From: Bacillus sp. EB01
GTDB taxonomy: Bacteria; Bacillota; Bacilli; Bacillales; Cytobacillaceae
Assembly: GCF_000613125.1 (NCBI RefSeq)
Contig: NZ_HG964497.1
Span: 4,996,378 to 5,060,377, forward strand
Direction: 5' to 3'
DNA length: 64,000 nucleotides
Shown here: positions 29,579 through 39,111 of the stretch, piece by piece
How the letters are laid out: the number at the start of each line of letters is the position of its first letter
How positions within the stretch are numbered: position 1 is the stretch's first letter
The notes under the pieces: generated by a model
The model's input: the letters and a program-made list of their open reading frames with translations, nothing else
Told to the model about the DNA's origin: nothing
Databases searched by the model: none
Position numbers and translations under genes: made by a program

Positions 29579-29697
29579 ATTTACCGAATGCCGCCCCGGG
29601 AAAATGGGGACGATACAGGTGAAACAAATTATTAGCATGCATAGGAAAATGGTGGTATACTTTCGGTAGAATTTTAGAAACAATTAGGAGGCTTAAC

Positions 29698-30012
29698 ATG
29701 GCTATTTCAAACGTAACAGACCAAAACTTCTCCGGCGAAACCGGAAAAGGCCTTGTTCTTGTAGATTTTTGGGCAACTTGGTGCGGCCCTTGCAAAATGA
29801 TTGCTCCTGTTCTTGAAGAAATCGATGGCGAAATTGGCGACAAAGTAAAAATCGTCAAACTCGATGTTGATGAAAATCCTGAAACTGCGTCCCAATACGG
29901 CGTTATGAGCATCCCAACACTGCTTCTTATGAAAGACGGCGAAGTTGTTGACAAGGTTGTCGGCTACCAGCCTAAAGAAAACCTTACAGCGGTTATCGAA
30001 AATCACCTATAA
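29698..30012 (+). CDS. trxA: Thioredoxin
   Basis: 104 residues with WCGPC active site near 28-32, the [22 protein letters not shown] segment including the cis-Pro, and a C-terminal helix. Cytosolic disulfide reductase. AGGAGG site, ATG 29698; a TATACT -10 lies 40 bases upstream. Confidence 0.97.
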   Translation: MAISNVTDQNFSGETGKGLVLVDFWATWCGPCKMIAPVLEEIDGEIGDKVKIVKLDVDENPETASQYGVMSIPTLLLMKDGEVVDKVVGYQPKENLTAVIENHL

Positions 30013-30023
30013 GTTTCAAGAAT

Positions 30024-30057
30024 CAGCAGCCCCGGCAACTTGCCAGGGCTGTTTTTT
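30024..30057 (+). terminator. trxA terminator
   Basis: CAGCCCCGGCAA/TTGCCAGGGCTG hairpin plus TTTTTT. Confidence 0.8.
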
Positions 30058-30060
30058 ATG

Positions 30061-30270
30061 TCTAGCTTTAGCGCCTATCGCCTATCAAACTTCAGGCCTC
30101 CTCCCTACGATAAGTCACGCACGAATGCGCTTGCGCTCTTCGTGATTCCTTTATCTCAGTCGAAGTCCCTCCATTTTGTACGGCGATGACCGAGGCGCTT
30201 ACGCTTTTCTACTAAAAACTGGTCGACTCGACAAGTTCGAAATTCAATCCGCTACGCCCCTATGGTAGAA
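30061..30270. repeat. GC-rich Bacillaceae intergenic repeat (trxA-uvrC)
   Basis: Starts GTCTAGCTTTAGCGCCTA and contains GTACGGCGATGACCGAGGCGC then TTACGCTTTTCTA, the layout of a repeat family I have seen between genes in Bacillaceae. No other copy in this window. It fills the 30013-30331 gap. Confidence 0.5.
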
Positions 30271-30331
30271 TAGTGAAAAACGCGGTATAATAGTCTTTTG
30301 CACAAGTATTGAGAAGGCGGTGTCCGCAGAC

Positions 30332-32104
30332 ATGAATGAAACAATCAAGCAAAAGCTGGCTCTGCTGCCGGACCAGCCAGGCTGCTATTTAATGAAAGAC
30401 CGACAAGGAACCATCATCTATGTCGGCAAGGCAAAAGTTTTAAAGAACAGAGTCAGATCCTACTTTTCCGGCTCGCATGATGCAAAAACACAGCGGCTTG
30501 TCGTTGAGATCGAGGATTTTGAATATATCGTTACATCCTCCAATATGGAGGCGCTCATTCTCGAGCTGAACCTGATTAAGGTACATGACCCGAAATACAA
30601 TATTATGTTGAAGGATGATAAAACGTATCCGTTCATTAAGCTGACAGCGGAGCGGCATCCAAAGCTGATTATTACCAGGAAGGTGAAGCGGGATAAGGGG
30701 AAGTACTTTGGCCCTTACCCGAATGTACAGGCAGCGAATGAAACGAAGAAGCTGCTGGACCGTATTTACCCGCTTAGGAAATGTGCGACTTTGCCCGACC
30801 GGGTCTGCCTTTATTACCATCTGGGCCAGTGCCTGGCACCTTGTGTGAAGGAAGTGCCGGAGTCGGAATATAAAAGAATGACTGACGAAATTACCCGTTT
30901 CCTGAACGGCGGCTACAAGGAAATCAAAAAGGAACTTACAGAGAAGATGACGGAGGCCGCTGAACAGCTTGATTTTGAACGTGCCAAGGAATTTCGTGAT
31001 CAAATTGCCAATATTGAAGCAACAATGGAGAAACAAAAAATCACGACCACTGATTTCACGGACCGTGATGTGTTTGGCTATGCTGTCGATAAAGGCTGGA
31101 TGTGTGTCCAGGTCTTCTTTGTCAGGCAGGGAAAACTGATTGAGCGGGATGTTTCACTCTTTCCTGTATACGGAGAGCCTGAGGAGGAAATGCTGACTTT
31201 CCTTGGACAGTTTTACGATCAGGCGAGCCACTTCAAACCGAAGGAAATCCTTATTCAGGATAGCGTCGACTGCCAGATGGCTGAAACCCTGTTAGGTGTT
31301 AAAGTACTACAGCCTCAGCGCGGCCCGAAAAAGGACCTCGTCAAACTTGCAGTTAAAAATGCGCAGATCGCCTTGACTGAAAAGTTTTCCCTTATCGAGC
31401 GCGATGAACACCGCACCATTAAAGCTGTCGAAAACCTCGGAGCGATCCTCGGCATTTATACACCGAATCGAATTGAGGCATTCGATAATTCAAATATCCA
31501 GGGGACTGACCCCGTATCGGCGATGGTTGTGTTTATGGACGGGAAGCCGTATAAAAAGGAATATAGGAAGTATAAGATTAAGTCTGTAAAGGGCCCGGAT
31601 GACTATGAATCGATGCGCGAGGTTGCTAGAAGAAGATACTCCCGTGCTTTGAAAGAGGGGCTTCCGCTACCGGACCTGATAATTATCGATGGAGGCAAAG
31701 GACATGTTGAGGCAGTCAGGGATGTTTTGGAGAATGAGCTTGGACTCGATATTCCGCTTGGGGGTCTCGTTAAGGACGAGAAACATAAAACATCCAATTT
31801 GCTGTTTGGCAATCCTCTGGAAATCATGCCGCTTCCGAGAAATAGCCAGGAGTTCTACCTGCTGCAGCGAATTCAGGACGAGGTTCACCGCTTCGCAATA
31901 ACATTCCACAGGCAGTTGCGCGGAAAAAGTGCTTTTCAGTCGGTCCTGGATTCCATTTCTGGAATCGGTGAAAAGCGGAAAAAGCTGTTATTAAAGAACT
32001 TTGGCTCTGTTAAAAAAATGAAAGAGGCAACACCGGAACAATTCCAGGCGCTTGGTATTCCGGCAGCAGTTGCCGAGGAATTAATAAAAAAGCTGAACAC
32101 ATAG
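30332..32104 (+). CDS. uvrC: Excinuclease ABC subunit C
   Basis: 590 residues. N-terminal GIY-YIG nuclease ([30 protein letters not shown]) for the 3' incision, Cys-rich [14 protein letters not shown]-type segment, UVR helix (~205-235) binding UvrB, RNase H-like C-terminal nuclease ([22 protein letters not shown]) for the 5' incision and tandem HhH at the end. ATG 30332 chosen by homology to B. subtilis UvrC; an upstream GTG is too close to the ribosome site. Confidence 0.96.
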   Translation: MNETIKQKLALLPDQPGCYLMKDRQGTIIYVGKAKVLKNRVRSYFSGSHDAKTQRLVVEIEDFEYIVTSSNMEALILELNLIKVHDPKYNIMLKDDKTYPFIKLTAERHPKLIITRKVKRDKGKYFGPYPNVQAANETKKLLDRIYPLRKCATLPDRVCLYYHLGQCLAPCVKEVPESEYKRMTDEITRFLNGGYKEIKKELTEKMTEAAEQLDFERAKEFRDQIANIEATMEKQKITTTDFTDRDVFGYAVDKGWMCVQVFFVRQGKLIERDVSLFPVYGEPEEEMLTFLGQFYDQASHFKPKEILIQDSVDCQMAETLLGVKVLQPQRGPKKDLVKLAVKNAQIALTEKFSLIERDEHRTIKAVENLGAILGIYTPNRIEAFDNSNIQGTDPVSAMVVFMDGKPYKKEYRKYKIKSVKGPDDYESMREVARRRYSRALKEGLPLPDLIIIDGGKGHVEAVRDVLENELGLDIPLGGLVKDEKHKTSNLLFGNPLEIMPLPRNSQEFYLLQRIQDEVHRFAITFHRQLRGKSAFQSVLDSISGIGEKRKKLLLKNFGSVKKMKEATPEQFQALGIPAAVAEELIKKLNT

Positions 32105-32106
32105 TA

Positions 32107-32136
32107 TTGTCAGAATTTAATTTACTATGCTATAAT
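32107..32136 (+). promoter_or_regulatory. Sigma-A promoter of the lysC leader
   Basis: TTGTCA, 18-base spacer, TATAAT, immediately after the uvrC stop. Confidence 0.75.
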
Positions 32137-32164
32137 GATGGAAATTTCATAATACTATCACTTT

Positions 32165-32415
32165 AAACTTCTAAAGTGTAGGTAGAGGCGCGGGCTTCAA
32201 GAGTAAGAATCCGGAGATGATGGGAATCTAAGAAGGATTTTGAAAGGGAATACCGCCGAAGCTGAGGATGGCCCATTCCATCCCATGCTGGTCCTGTATT
32301 GAATAAATGCAGGATTGTCAGGGTGACTCACCCTGGAGGGCTATCTCACATAGATGCGTAAATTTGTATTTTGCGTATCCGGGCAATGAGATATTCTCTC
32401 ATTGCCCTTTTTTAT
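32165..32415 (+). ncRNA. Lysine riboswitch (L-box)
   Basis: The leader carries GGTAGAGGCGCGG, TTCAAGAGTAA, GGAGATGATGGGAATC, and the AAAGGGAATACCGCCGAAGC block of the L-box aptamer (about 32172-32350), then a terminator GGGCAATGAGA/TCTCATTGCCC with T-run (32381-32412). Lysine binding should terminate transcription ahead of lysC. Confidence 0.93.
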
Positions 32416-32465
32416 TTGTGGAGATAACAACAGAAATTTAGAATTGATTGAAAGAAGGGGAAACA

Positions 32466-33695
32466 GTGGCAATTATTGTTCAGAAATTCGGAGGCACATC
32501 TGTTGGAACACCCGAGCGCATCATGAATGTTGCAAAAAGGGTTCTTGAAGAACGGGCGAACGGCAATGATGTAGTAGTCGTTGTATCAGCAATGGGGAAG
32601 ACAACGGATCAGTTGGTTGCGCTGGCAAAGGATATCACATCTTCGCCATCCAAGCGTGAAATGGACATGCTTCTTTCAACAGGGGAACAGGTAACGATTT
32701 CACTTTTAAGCATGGCATTAAAGGCACTTGGGCAGGAAGCAGTTTCCTTTACAGGATGGCAGGCCGGAATCAAAACCGAACCTGTTCATGGAAACGCAAG
32801 AATTCAGTCCATTGAGCCTTCTGTTGTTGCAAAAACACTTGAGACTGGAAAAGTAGCTGTTATCGCAGGATTTCAGGGGGTAACAGACTCAGGTGATATC
32901 ACCACACTTGGCCGCGGAGGTTCCGATACGACTGCAGTTGCGCTGGCGGCGGCATTAAAGGCTGCCCGCTGCGATATTTATACGGATGTTACCGGAGTGT
33001 TTACAACTGATCCGCGGTATGTGAAAAATGCTCGGAAATTACTATCGATTTCATATGATGAAATGCTTGAATTAGCGAATCTCGGCGCAGGTGTCCTGCA
33101 CCCGAGGGCAGTTGAATTTGCGAAAAATTATGGAATACCGCTGGTTGTCAGGTCAAGTATGGAAAGAGAAAACGGAACGATGATTGAGGAGGAAGTATCG
33201 ATGGAAGAAAATCTTATTGTACGGGGAGTCGCATTTGAGGATCAAATAACAAGGGTATCGGTAATTGGACTGTCTGAATCGCTAAAAGGTTTGCCATCCA
33301 TTTTTACTGCGCTGGCAGAAAACGAACTGAACGTAGACATCATTATCCAGAGTGTGACCGGGGAAGGGACTGCAAATCTATCTTTTTCCATTAAAACCGA
33401 TGATCTTGAAAGGACGATTGAGGTTCTTGAGGCAAACCGGAAGACATTGGGGTATGACAGGATTGAAACTGAAACAGGACTTTCGAAGGTTTCCATCGTC
33501 GGCTCGGGAATGGTTTCTAACCCAGGCGTAGCGGCACAAATGTTCAGCGTGCTAGCTGATAATGGTATTCAGGTAAAAATGGTCAGCACATCTGAAATCA
33601 AAGTATCGGTCGTAATTGAAGAAAAACTGATGATCACAGCCGTAGAAACGCTGCATGATGCGTTTTCACTAGCCGGTACCGGCGTCCGCTCTTAA
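32466..33695 (+). CDS. lysC: Lysine-sensitive aspartokinase II
   Basis: 409 residues. Amino-acid kinase domain with VQKFGGTSVG at the N-terminus and GRGGSDTTAVALAAAL near 157, then two ACT domains (from ~265) for lysine feedback. First step of the diaminopimelate/lysine pathway, also needed for spore dipicolinate. GTG 32466 with AAGGGG site chosen by homology. Under the lysine riboswitch. Confidence 0.95.
   Translation: MAIIVQKFGGTSVGTPERIMNVAKRVLEERANGNDVVVVVSAMGKTTDQLVALAKDITSSPSKREMDMLLSTGEQVTISLLSMALKALGQEAVSFTGWQAGIKTEPVHGNARIQSIEPSVVAKTLETGKVAVIAGFQGVTDSGDITTLGRGGSDTTAVALAAALKAARCDIYTDVTGVFTTDPRYVKNARKLLSISYDEMLELANLGAGVLHPRAVEFAKNYGIPLVVRSSMERENGTMIEEEVSMEENLIVRGVAFEDQITRVSVIGLSESLKGLPSIFTALAENELNVDIIIQSVTGEGTANLSFSIKTDDLERTIEVLEANRKTLGYDRIETETGLSKVSIVGSGMVSNPGVAAQMFSVLADNGIQVKMVSTSEIKVSVVIEEKLMITAVETLHDAFSLAGTGVRS
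33201..33695 (+). CDS. lysC: Aspartokinase II beta subunit from internal in-frame start
   Basis: An AGGAGG 8 bases before an in-frame ATG inside lysC would give a 164-residue protein consisting of the regulatory ACT domains. B. subtilis LysC is known to make alpha and beta subunits this way; here the internal ribosome site is stronger than that of the full-length start. Confidence 0.75.
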   Translation: MEENLIVRGVAFEDQITRVSVIGLSESLKGLPSIFTALAENELNVDIIIQSVTGEGTANLSFSIKTDDLERTIEVLEANRKTLGYDRIETETGLSKVSIVGSGMVSNPGVAAQMFSVLADNGIQVKMVSTSEIKVSVVIEEKLMITAVETLHDAFSLAGTGVRS

Positions 33696-33696
33696 A

Positions 33697-33740
33697 GCAA
33701 AAACCCCTCTCTTTTCACCTGAAACGGAGAGGGGTTTTGC
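33697..33740. terminator. Terminator between lysC and yslB
   Basis: GCAAAAACCCCTCTC/GAGAGGGGTTTTGC near-perfect hairpin; A and T tracts on both sides, likely serving both convergent genes. Confidence 0.85.
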
Positions 33741-33747
33741 TTGTATT

Positions 33748-34191
33748 TTACTTAATGAAGTCCATGCTGTCCCATTTAACTGTAAATGAGGCTACCTTTG
33801 CCTTTTTAATCGGGTGCTCGAAGGCTTCCGCGACTACACCCTTTTGCAGTTCGAATTGCTGAGCGAGAAAGCCTGCTTCCAACTGGAAATAAGTTTCAGC
33901 CTTAGAAGGGACTCGTGAAGCAAGCAGAATGGATGAGAGCTCGAATTCGATTTCATTTTTCTTCTCCTTGCGAACAACCAAATCGCCCCAGGATGCACGT
34001 GCAAAAAAGGCTTTTATTTCATCAACCGATTTCAATGGGTATTTCCTGGCTAAAAGTTTACCAGCCCAATACATAAGCTCAGGCGTATTTTTTCCAAGTA
34101 ATTCGGGAAGAAGTACTTCCCTAATCAATTCATATCCAAATTTGCTTACAGTTTCAGTTTCTTTAACTTCAGATGCAGTTTGCTCGTTCAA
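33748..34191 (-). CDS. yslB: DUF2507 family protein YslB
   Basis: 147 residues matching the YslB family: GYELIREVLLPELLGKN, ILYWAGK-like LMYWAGKLLARKYPL, FFARASWGDL and a C-terminal FTVKWDSMD. Soluble and short; function unknown. Convergent with lysC and divergent from sdhC, as in B. subtilis. AGAGGGG site precedes the start. Confidence 0.85.
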   Translation of the reverse strand: MNEQTASEVKETETVSKFGYELIREVLLPELLGKNTPELMYWAGKLLARKYPLKSVDEIKAFFARASWGDLVVRKEKKNEIEFELSSILLASRVPSKAETYFQLEAGFLAQQFELQKGVVAEAFEHPIKKAKVASFTVKWDSMDFIK

Positions 34192-34418
34192 AAAAATTCC
34201 CCTCTTTCTACAACTCTATTATATACAAATTTATAGTCAGGAAAAACCGTGAAAGAATAATCAGAGCTTGGAAGAATATTCTAATATACAAATATAATGA
34301 AAATTATTACCCCTTTAGGTGCAATAATGCTATTTAAGTTGATAGTGGAAAAACTGCTTTTCTATATTAATATATTTTCAAAATTTAGTTTTTTAGTCGA
34401 TTTTCTGTATCCGTTTTC

Positions 34419-34447
34419 TTGACGACCCCCGTGACTGGGGGTAAAAT
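34419..34447 (+). promoter_or_regulatory. sdhCAB promoter with palindromic spacer
   Basis: TTGACG, 17-base spacer, TAAAAT, 107 bases before sdhC. The spacer region is itself a perfect palindrome, ACCCCC-GTGACT-GGGGGT (34425-34442), so a regulator could sit between -35 and -10. The surrounding 34192-34553 gap is AT-rich and otherwise empty. Confidence 0.7.
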
Positions 34448-34553
34448 GAACATGTCACAATAATGTAAAAAAAGGTTCATAAGTTTTTCACAATGATGAT
34501 AGGTTTATAGTTTTATAGGGGAGCCATCATCGCAATTACTAGGGGGTATGTTT

Positions 34554-35162
34554 ATGGCGGAAAACAGAGAGTTTTTGTATCGCAGGCTGCACTCGCTGCT
34601 TGGCATCATTCCAATCGGTGTATTCTTGATTCAGCACTTGACGGTGAACCATTTTGCAGCATATGGCGCAGATTCATTTAACAAGGCAGCCGACTTCATG
34701 GGTAATCTCCCATTCAGGCTTGTGCTTGAGACAGTCGTAATTTATCTGCCGTTGCTTTATCACGCTATCTATGGGATTTATATTGCGTTTACGGCAAAAA
34801 ATAACCCGAAAAGGTACAGCTTTTTCCGTAACTGGATGTTTACGCTTCAGCGTGTGACCGGCATCATTACACTTATTTTTGTTGTTTGGCATGTATGGGA
34901 AACACGTATTGCGGCTGCATTTGGCGCTCATGTTGATTTCAATATGATGGCTGACATTCTCAGTTCGCCATTCATGTTTGTTTTTTACGTTGTTGGCGTA
35001 CTTTCGGCCATCTTCCACTTTTCCAATGGGCTTTGGTCGTTTTTGGTTACCTGGGGTATTACAGTGACTCCTCGTTCGCAAAGGCTTGCGACTTATTTCA
35101 CAATCGGCCTGTTTATCGCCCTTTCCTTTGTTGGAATTCGCGCCTTAACAGCATTCATTTAA
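34554..35162 (+). CDS. sdhC: Succinate dehydrogenase cytochrome b558 subunit
   Basis: 202 residues, identical in length to B. subtilis SdhC. Five membrane helices; conserved His in RRLHSLLG, LIQHL, LYHAIYG, VWHVWE, FHFSNG positions typical of di-heme b ligands. Anchors SdhAB and passes electrons to menaquinone. ATG 34554 follows GGGGG at 8 bases; ATG 34548 is too near. Confidence 0.95.
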   Translation: MAENREFLYRRLHSLLGIIPIGVFLIQHLTVNHFAAYGADSFNKAADFMGNLPFRLVLETVVIYLPLLYHAIYGIYIAFTAKNNPKRYSFFRNWMFTLQRVTGIITLIFVVWHVWETRIAAAFGAHVDFNMMADILSSPFMFVFYVVGVLSAIFHFSNGLWSFLVTWGITVTPRSQRLATYFTIGLFIALSFVGIRALTAFI

Positions 35163-35223
35163 TTAACACATAACCAGGGTTCGTACCTGACAGAATTGGA
35201 ATTAGGATAGGGAGTGGAACTAG

Positions 35224-36981
35224 ATGGCTAAAGGTAAAATCATAATTGTCGGAGGCGGGCTTGCCGGGTTGATGGCGACAATCAAGGTTGCCGAAGAAGG
35301 CACCCCAGTTGAATTATTCTCGCTCGTGCCGGTAAAGCGGTCGCACTCCGTTTGCGCGCAGGGCGGGATCAACGGAGCAGTCAATACAAAAGGTGAAGGC
35401 GACTCTCCTTGGGAGCACTTTGATGACACTGTTTACGGAGGGGACTTCCTGGCGAATCAGCCTCCAGTAAAGGCAATGTGTGAAGCAGCACCTGGAATCA
35501 TCCACTTGTTCGACAGGATGGGTGTTATGTTCAACAGAACTCCGGAAGGATTGCTGGACTTCCGCCGCTTTGGCGGTACACAGTATCACCGCACAGCGTT
35601 TGCTGGCGCGACTACTGGTCAGCAGCTTCTTTATGCATTGGACGAACAGGTTCGCCGCTTTGAAGTAGCAGGGCTTGTTACGAAATACGAAGGCTGGGAA
35701 TTCCTTGGCGCAGTAGTCGATGACGATGGTGTATGCCGCGGAATCACAGCACAGCACTTGACTTCGATGGAAATTCATTCATTCTCCGCTGATGCCGTTA
35801 TCATGGCAACTGGCGGACCTGGAATTATTTTTGGAAAATCGACGAACTCGATCATTAATACCGGCTCTGCTGCGGCAATTGTTTTCCAGCAGGGTGCACA
35901 TTATGCAAACGGTGAATTCATCCAGATCCACCCGACAGCCATCCCTGGGGATGACAAGCTTCGCCTGATGAGTGAATCTGCCCGCGGTGAAGGCGGCCGG
36001 ATTTGGACATATAAAGACGGGAAACCATGGTACTTCCTTGAGGAGAAATATCCTGCCTATGGAAACCTTGTTCCAAGGGATATCGCTACACGTGAGATTT
36101 TCGATGTATGCGTAAGCCAAAAGCTTGGAATTAACGGTGAGAACATGGTATACCTTGATCTTTCCCATAAAGATCCTCATGAACTTGACATCAAGCTCGG
36201 AGGCATTATTGAAATATATGAGAAATTCATGGGCGATGACCCACGCAAGGTTCCTATGAAAATCTTCCCTGCTGTCCACTATTCTATGGGCGGGCTTTGG
36301 GTCGATTATGATCAGATGACGAGCATTCCTGGATTGTTTGCTGCCGGAGAGTGTGATTATTCCCAGCACGGCGCGAACCGATTGGGAGCAAACTCGCTAC
36401 TGTCCGCGGTATACGGCGGCATGGTCGCCGGGCCGAACGCGGTAAGGTATATCAATGGGCTTGAGAAGAGCTCCGAGGCTGTCGATACGTCTGTATATGA
36501 GAACCATGTTCGCGAGGAAGAAGCGAAATGGAGCCATATTATGTCGATGAATGGAACTGAGAATGCGTACATGCTTCATAAGGAACTTGGCGAATGGATG
36601 ACAGATAACGTCACAGTTGTCCGTTACAATGACAGGCTTCGTAAGACAGACGACAAGCTGCAGGAATTAATCGAACGCTATGAAAATATCAATATTAACG
36701 ATACAGCACGCTGGAGCAATCAGGGAGCAGCATTTACCCGCCAGCTTCAAAACATGATTCAGCTCGCAAGGGTTATTACGCTTGGGGCCCTGAACAGGAA
36801 TGAGAGCCGCGGTGCCCACTACAAGCCGGAATTCCCTGATCGTAATGATGATGATTTCCTTAAAACAACAATGGCTAAGTTCACTGGCCAAAAGTCCGCT
36901 CCGGAAATCACTTACGAAGATGTAGATGTATCCCTAATCAAACCGCGTAAGCGTGACTATACGAAGAAGAAGGGGGAGTAG
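35224..36981 (+). CDS. sdhA: Succinate dehydrogenase flavoprotein subunit
   Basis: 585 residues. FAD-binding IIVGGGLAGLMA at residues ~6-17, the His-containing SVCAQGGINGAVN segment near the covalent flavin site, RRFGGTQYHRTAF, catalytic region HPTAIPGDDKLRLMSESARGEGG, and HYSMGGLWVDYDQMT. TCA cycle and respiratory chain, cytoplasmic face. GGGAGTGG site; co-transcribed with sdhC. Confidence 0.97.
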   Translation: MAKGKIIIVGGGLAGLMATIKVAEEGTPVELFSLVPVKRSHSVCAQGGINGAVNTKGEGDSPWEHFDDTVYGGDFLANQPPVKAMCEAAPGIIHLFDRMGVMFNRTPEGLLDFRRFGGTQYHRTAFAGATTGQQLLYALDEQVRRFEVAGLVTKYEGWEFLGAVVDDDGVCRGITAQHLTSMEIHSFSADAVIMATGGPGIIFGKSTNSIINTGSAAAIVFQQGAHYANGEFIQIHPTAIPGDDKLRLMSESARGEGGRIWTYKDGKPWYFLEEKYPAYGNLVPRDIATREIFDVCVSQKLGINGENMVYLDLSHKDPHELDIKLGGIIEIYEKFMGDDPRKVPMKIFPAVHYSMGGLWVDYDQMTSIPGLFAAGECDYSQHGANRLGANSLLSAVYGGMVAGPNAVRYINGLEKSSEAVDTSVYENHVREEEAKWSHIMSMNGTENAYMLHKELGEWMTDNVTVVRYNDRLRKTDDKLQELIERYENININDTARWSNQGAAFTRQLQNMIQLARVITLGALNRNESRGAHYKPEFPDRNDDDFLKTTMAKFTGQKSAPEITYEDVDVSLIKPRKRDYTKKKGE

Positions 36982-36987
36982 AGTCGA

Positions 36988-37794
36988 ATGTCTGAAACAA
37001 CAGTGACCGAAACACCTGTAAACGGAGCCGCAGCAGCTTCACAGAAAACAGTAGATTTTATCATTACACGTCAGGACACTCCTGATTCTGACTCTTATGA
37101 AGAAACCTTTTCCCTTCCATATCGTCCGAATATGAACGTCATTTCCGCACTGATGGAAATCCGTAAGAACCCGGTAACGAAGGACGGAAAGAAAACAACA
37201 CCTGTATCCTGGGAAATGAACTGTCTTGAGGAAGTGTGCGGGGCATGTTCGATGATTATCAATGATAAGCCTCGCCAATCGTGCTCGGCGCTCGTTGATA
37301 AGCTTGAACAGCCAATCCGTCTTGCTCCGATGAAAACATTCCCGATTATTCGTGACCTTAAAGTTGACCGAAGCAGGATGTTTGATTCACTTAAAAAAGT
37401 AAAAGCATGGATTCCGATTGACGGTACTTACGATCTAGGCCCTGGCCCTCGTATGCCTGAAACAAAGCGCCAGTGGGCGTATGAGCTGTCTAAATGTATG
37501 ACATGCGGCGTTTGTCTGGAAGCCTGCCCGAACGTCAATAGCAAATCCGACTTTATCGGACCTGCTCCATTATCCCAAGTGCGTCTGTTCAATGCTCATC
37601 CAACCGGTGAAATGAACAAGGCTGAGCGCTTGAATGCTATTATGGGTGACGGTGGAATCTCAGAATGCGGCAATTCGCAAAACTGTGTGCAGTCTTGCCC
37701 GAAAGGCATTCCGCTCACAACGTCAATCGCAGCACTTAACCGTGATACTTCATTCCAGGCTTTCCGGAACTTCTTCGGAAGCGACCACGCATAA
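36988..37794 (+). CDS. sdhB: Succinate dehydrogenase iron-sulfur subunit
   Basis: 268 residues. [2Fe-2S] ligands in CLEEVCGACSMII...RQSC, [4Fe-4S] in CMTCGVCLEACP, [3Fe-4S] in CGNSQNCVQSCPKGIP. The first ~22 residues are a polar Thr/Ala-rich extension. AAGGGGGAG site, 6 bases after sdhA; end of the operon with a terminator. Confidence 0.97.
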   Translation: MSETTVTETPVNGAAAASQKTVDFIITRQDTPDSDSYEETFSLPYRPNMNVISALMEIRKNPVTKDGKKTTPVSWEMNCLEEVCGACSMIINDKPRQSCSALVDKLEQPIRLAPMKTFPIIRDLKVDRSRMFDSLKKVKAWIPIDGTYDLGPGPRMPETKRQWAYELSKCMTCGVCLEACPNVNSKSDFIGPAPLSQVRLFNAHPTGEMNKAERLNAIMGDGGISECGNSQNCVQSCPKGIPLTTSIAALNRDTSFQAFRNFFGSDHA

Positions 37795-37802
37795 TATAGT
37801 CC

Positions 37803-37837
37803 AAAGACTGTCCCTAAAAATGGGGCAGTCTTTTTTT
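37803..37837 (+). terminator. sdh operon terminator
   Basis: AAAGACTGTCCC/GGGGCAGTCTTTTTTT hairpin. Confidence 0.85.
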
Positions 37838-37999
37838 ATAGGCTCTGTTATAAATGAATGTAGATTTTACTTTGTTTTGAAAAATAAGAGGAAAAATTCC
37901 GACTAAATTGAAAAATAGCCATATTCCCTTAAAAATAAGGAGTGTTTTTTCGGTTATATGATTCAAATTAGTTGTTTTGTCTTATTTAGGGCAGTTAAT

Positions 38000-38068
38000 C
38001 GGAATATCTCCGCTTATATCCGCTTTTTAAGCTGCCTCTATATACATTAGCGGAATTTCTCCGCTTAT
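38000..38068. repeat. Duplicated 18-bp GCGGAAT(A/T)TCTCCGCTTAT motif
   Basis: CGGAATATCTCCGCTTAT at 38000 and CGGAATTTCTCCGCTTAT at 38051. Each is a small imperfect palindrome (CGGA/TCCG). They fall in the otherwise empty 37838-38216 gap. Confidence 0.6.
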
Positions 38069-38234
38069 GAATTCTCATACGTACACGAAAATGACAATTG
38101 ATAATAACAGAACCTTTTATAACAGAATGTCATAGAAGAAAAAAAGCTACTCATAGAATCCCCTATTAATCGGATGCCTGTCAGGTTGCTTTTTGATATA
38201 ATGAAGGTAATTAACCGTGAAGCGAGGCAAGCGA

Positions 38235-38834
38235 ATGAAGCTAAAAACAATAATTCCGCTCCTGTTGATTCTGTCAGGAATAGTCGCCCTGGGTATTGGA
38301 GGTTTTCAGCTTGCGGAGACGAAAATTAAGGGAAATGAATCACTAGAAGAAGCACGCAATTTGATTGAGCCAAAAGCGAATGCAGCTGCAAAGGAAATTC
38401 CACGGGATGAAAAAGGCCTGTTAAAGCCAGGTTTTGGTGATGTTGTTGGAATTCTTGATATACCCGCTATTGAGTCCGAACTAGCCATTGTTGAAGGGAC
38501 CGACCCCAATGATCTGAAAAAAGGCGTCGGCCATTATAAGGGTTCTTACTACCCGGGCGAAAACGGGCAGATTGTTCTTTCTGGCCACCGGGACACTGTA
38601 TTCCGGAGACTTGGTGAACTGGAAATTGGCGATTCGTTACATGTTAAAATGCCACACGGTGATTTCGCCTATGAGATCACCAGGACCAAAATCGTTGATG
38701 CCGATGACACTTCTATTATTACTCTTCAAAGGGAAGAAGAGGAATTGATTGTGACAACTTGCTATCCCTTCCGCTTTGTAGGGAACGCCCCGGACAGATA
38801 CATTATCTATGCAAAACCGAAGAAAGAAAATTGA
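38235..38834 (+). CDS. Class D sortase
   Basis: 199 residues. N-terminal uncleaved membrane anchor (5-24) and a sortase beta-barrel with catalytic His118 in LSGHRDT, Cys176 in VTTCYPF and Arg188 in RYIIY. Transpeptidase that attaches secreted proteins to the wall or pilus. ATG 38235 has GAGG 8 bases upstream. Located before the secreted amylopullulanase, yet that protein lacks an LPxTG/LPNTA sorting motif, so its substrate is elsewhere or absent. Confidence 0.88.
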   Translation: MKLKTIIPLLLILSGIVALGIGGFQLAETKIKGNESLEEARNLIEPKANAAAKEIPRDEKGLLKPGFGDVVGILDIPAIESELAIVEGTDPNDLKKGVGHYKGSYYPGENGQIVLSGHRDTVFRRLGELEIGDSLHVKMPHGDFAYEITRTKIVDADDTSIITLQREEEELIVTTCYPFRFVGNAPDRYIIYAKPKKEN

Positions 38835-39002
38835 CCAGCGGAAACGCTGGTTTTTCTATGAAAATTTTTTGTGCGACGACGCAACCAGGAAAACTCCTCA
38901 CTGTTTTCGTCAAATTTGAAAAACTTCACTTTCATGTAGCTCGAGCCGGATTCACTATGTTTTCAAAGTAGTTTTAAATGTAAATTTTTATAAAATTTCA
39001 AA

Positions 39003-39031
39003 TTGAAAAAACGGATTTGGGGTGATATGAT
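39003..39031 (+). promoter_or_regulatory. Promoter of the amylopullulanase gene
   Basis: TTGAAA, 17-base spacer, TATGAT; predicted start near 39038, on the first operator half. Confidence 0.8.
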
Positions 39032-39036
39032 TTTAA

Positions 39037-39089
39037 TGAAAACGATTGCATGAAATCTATTTTTTTACAGGTTTGTGCAATCGTTTTCA
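39037..39089. promoter_or_regulatory. Paired inverted LacI-family operators (cre/MalR-like)
   Basis: TGAAAACGATTGCA at 39037-39050 and its exact reverse complement TGCAATCGTTTTCA at 39076-39089, centres 39 bp apart. Each resembles a CcpA cre site (one or two mismatches) and also MalR-type GCAANCGNTTGC boxes. Lying at and after the transcription start they suit repression by blockage. Confidence 0.75.
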
Positions 39090-39111
39090 CAAACTTATTA
39101 TAGTAGGGGGT

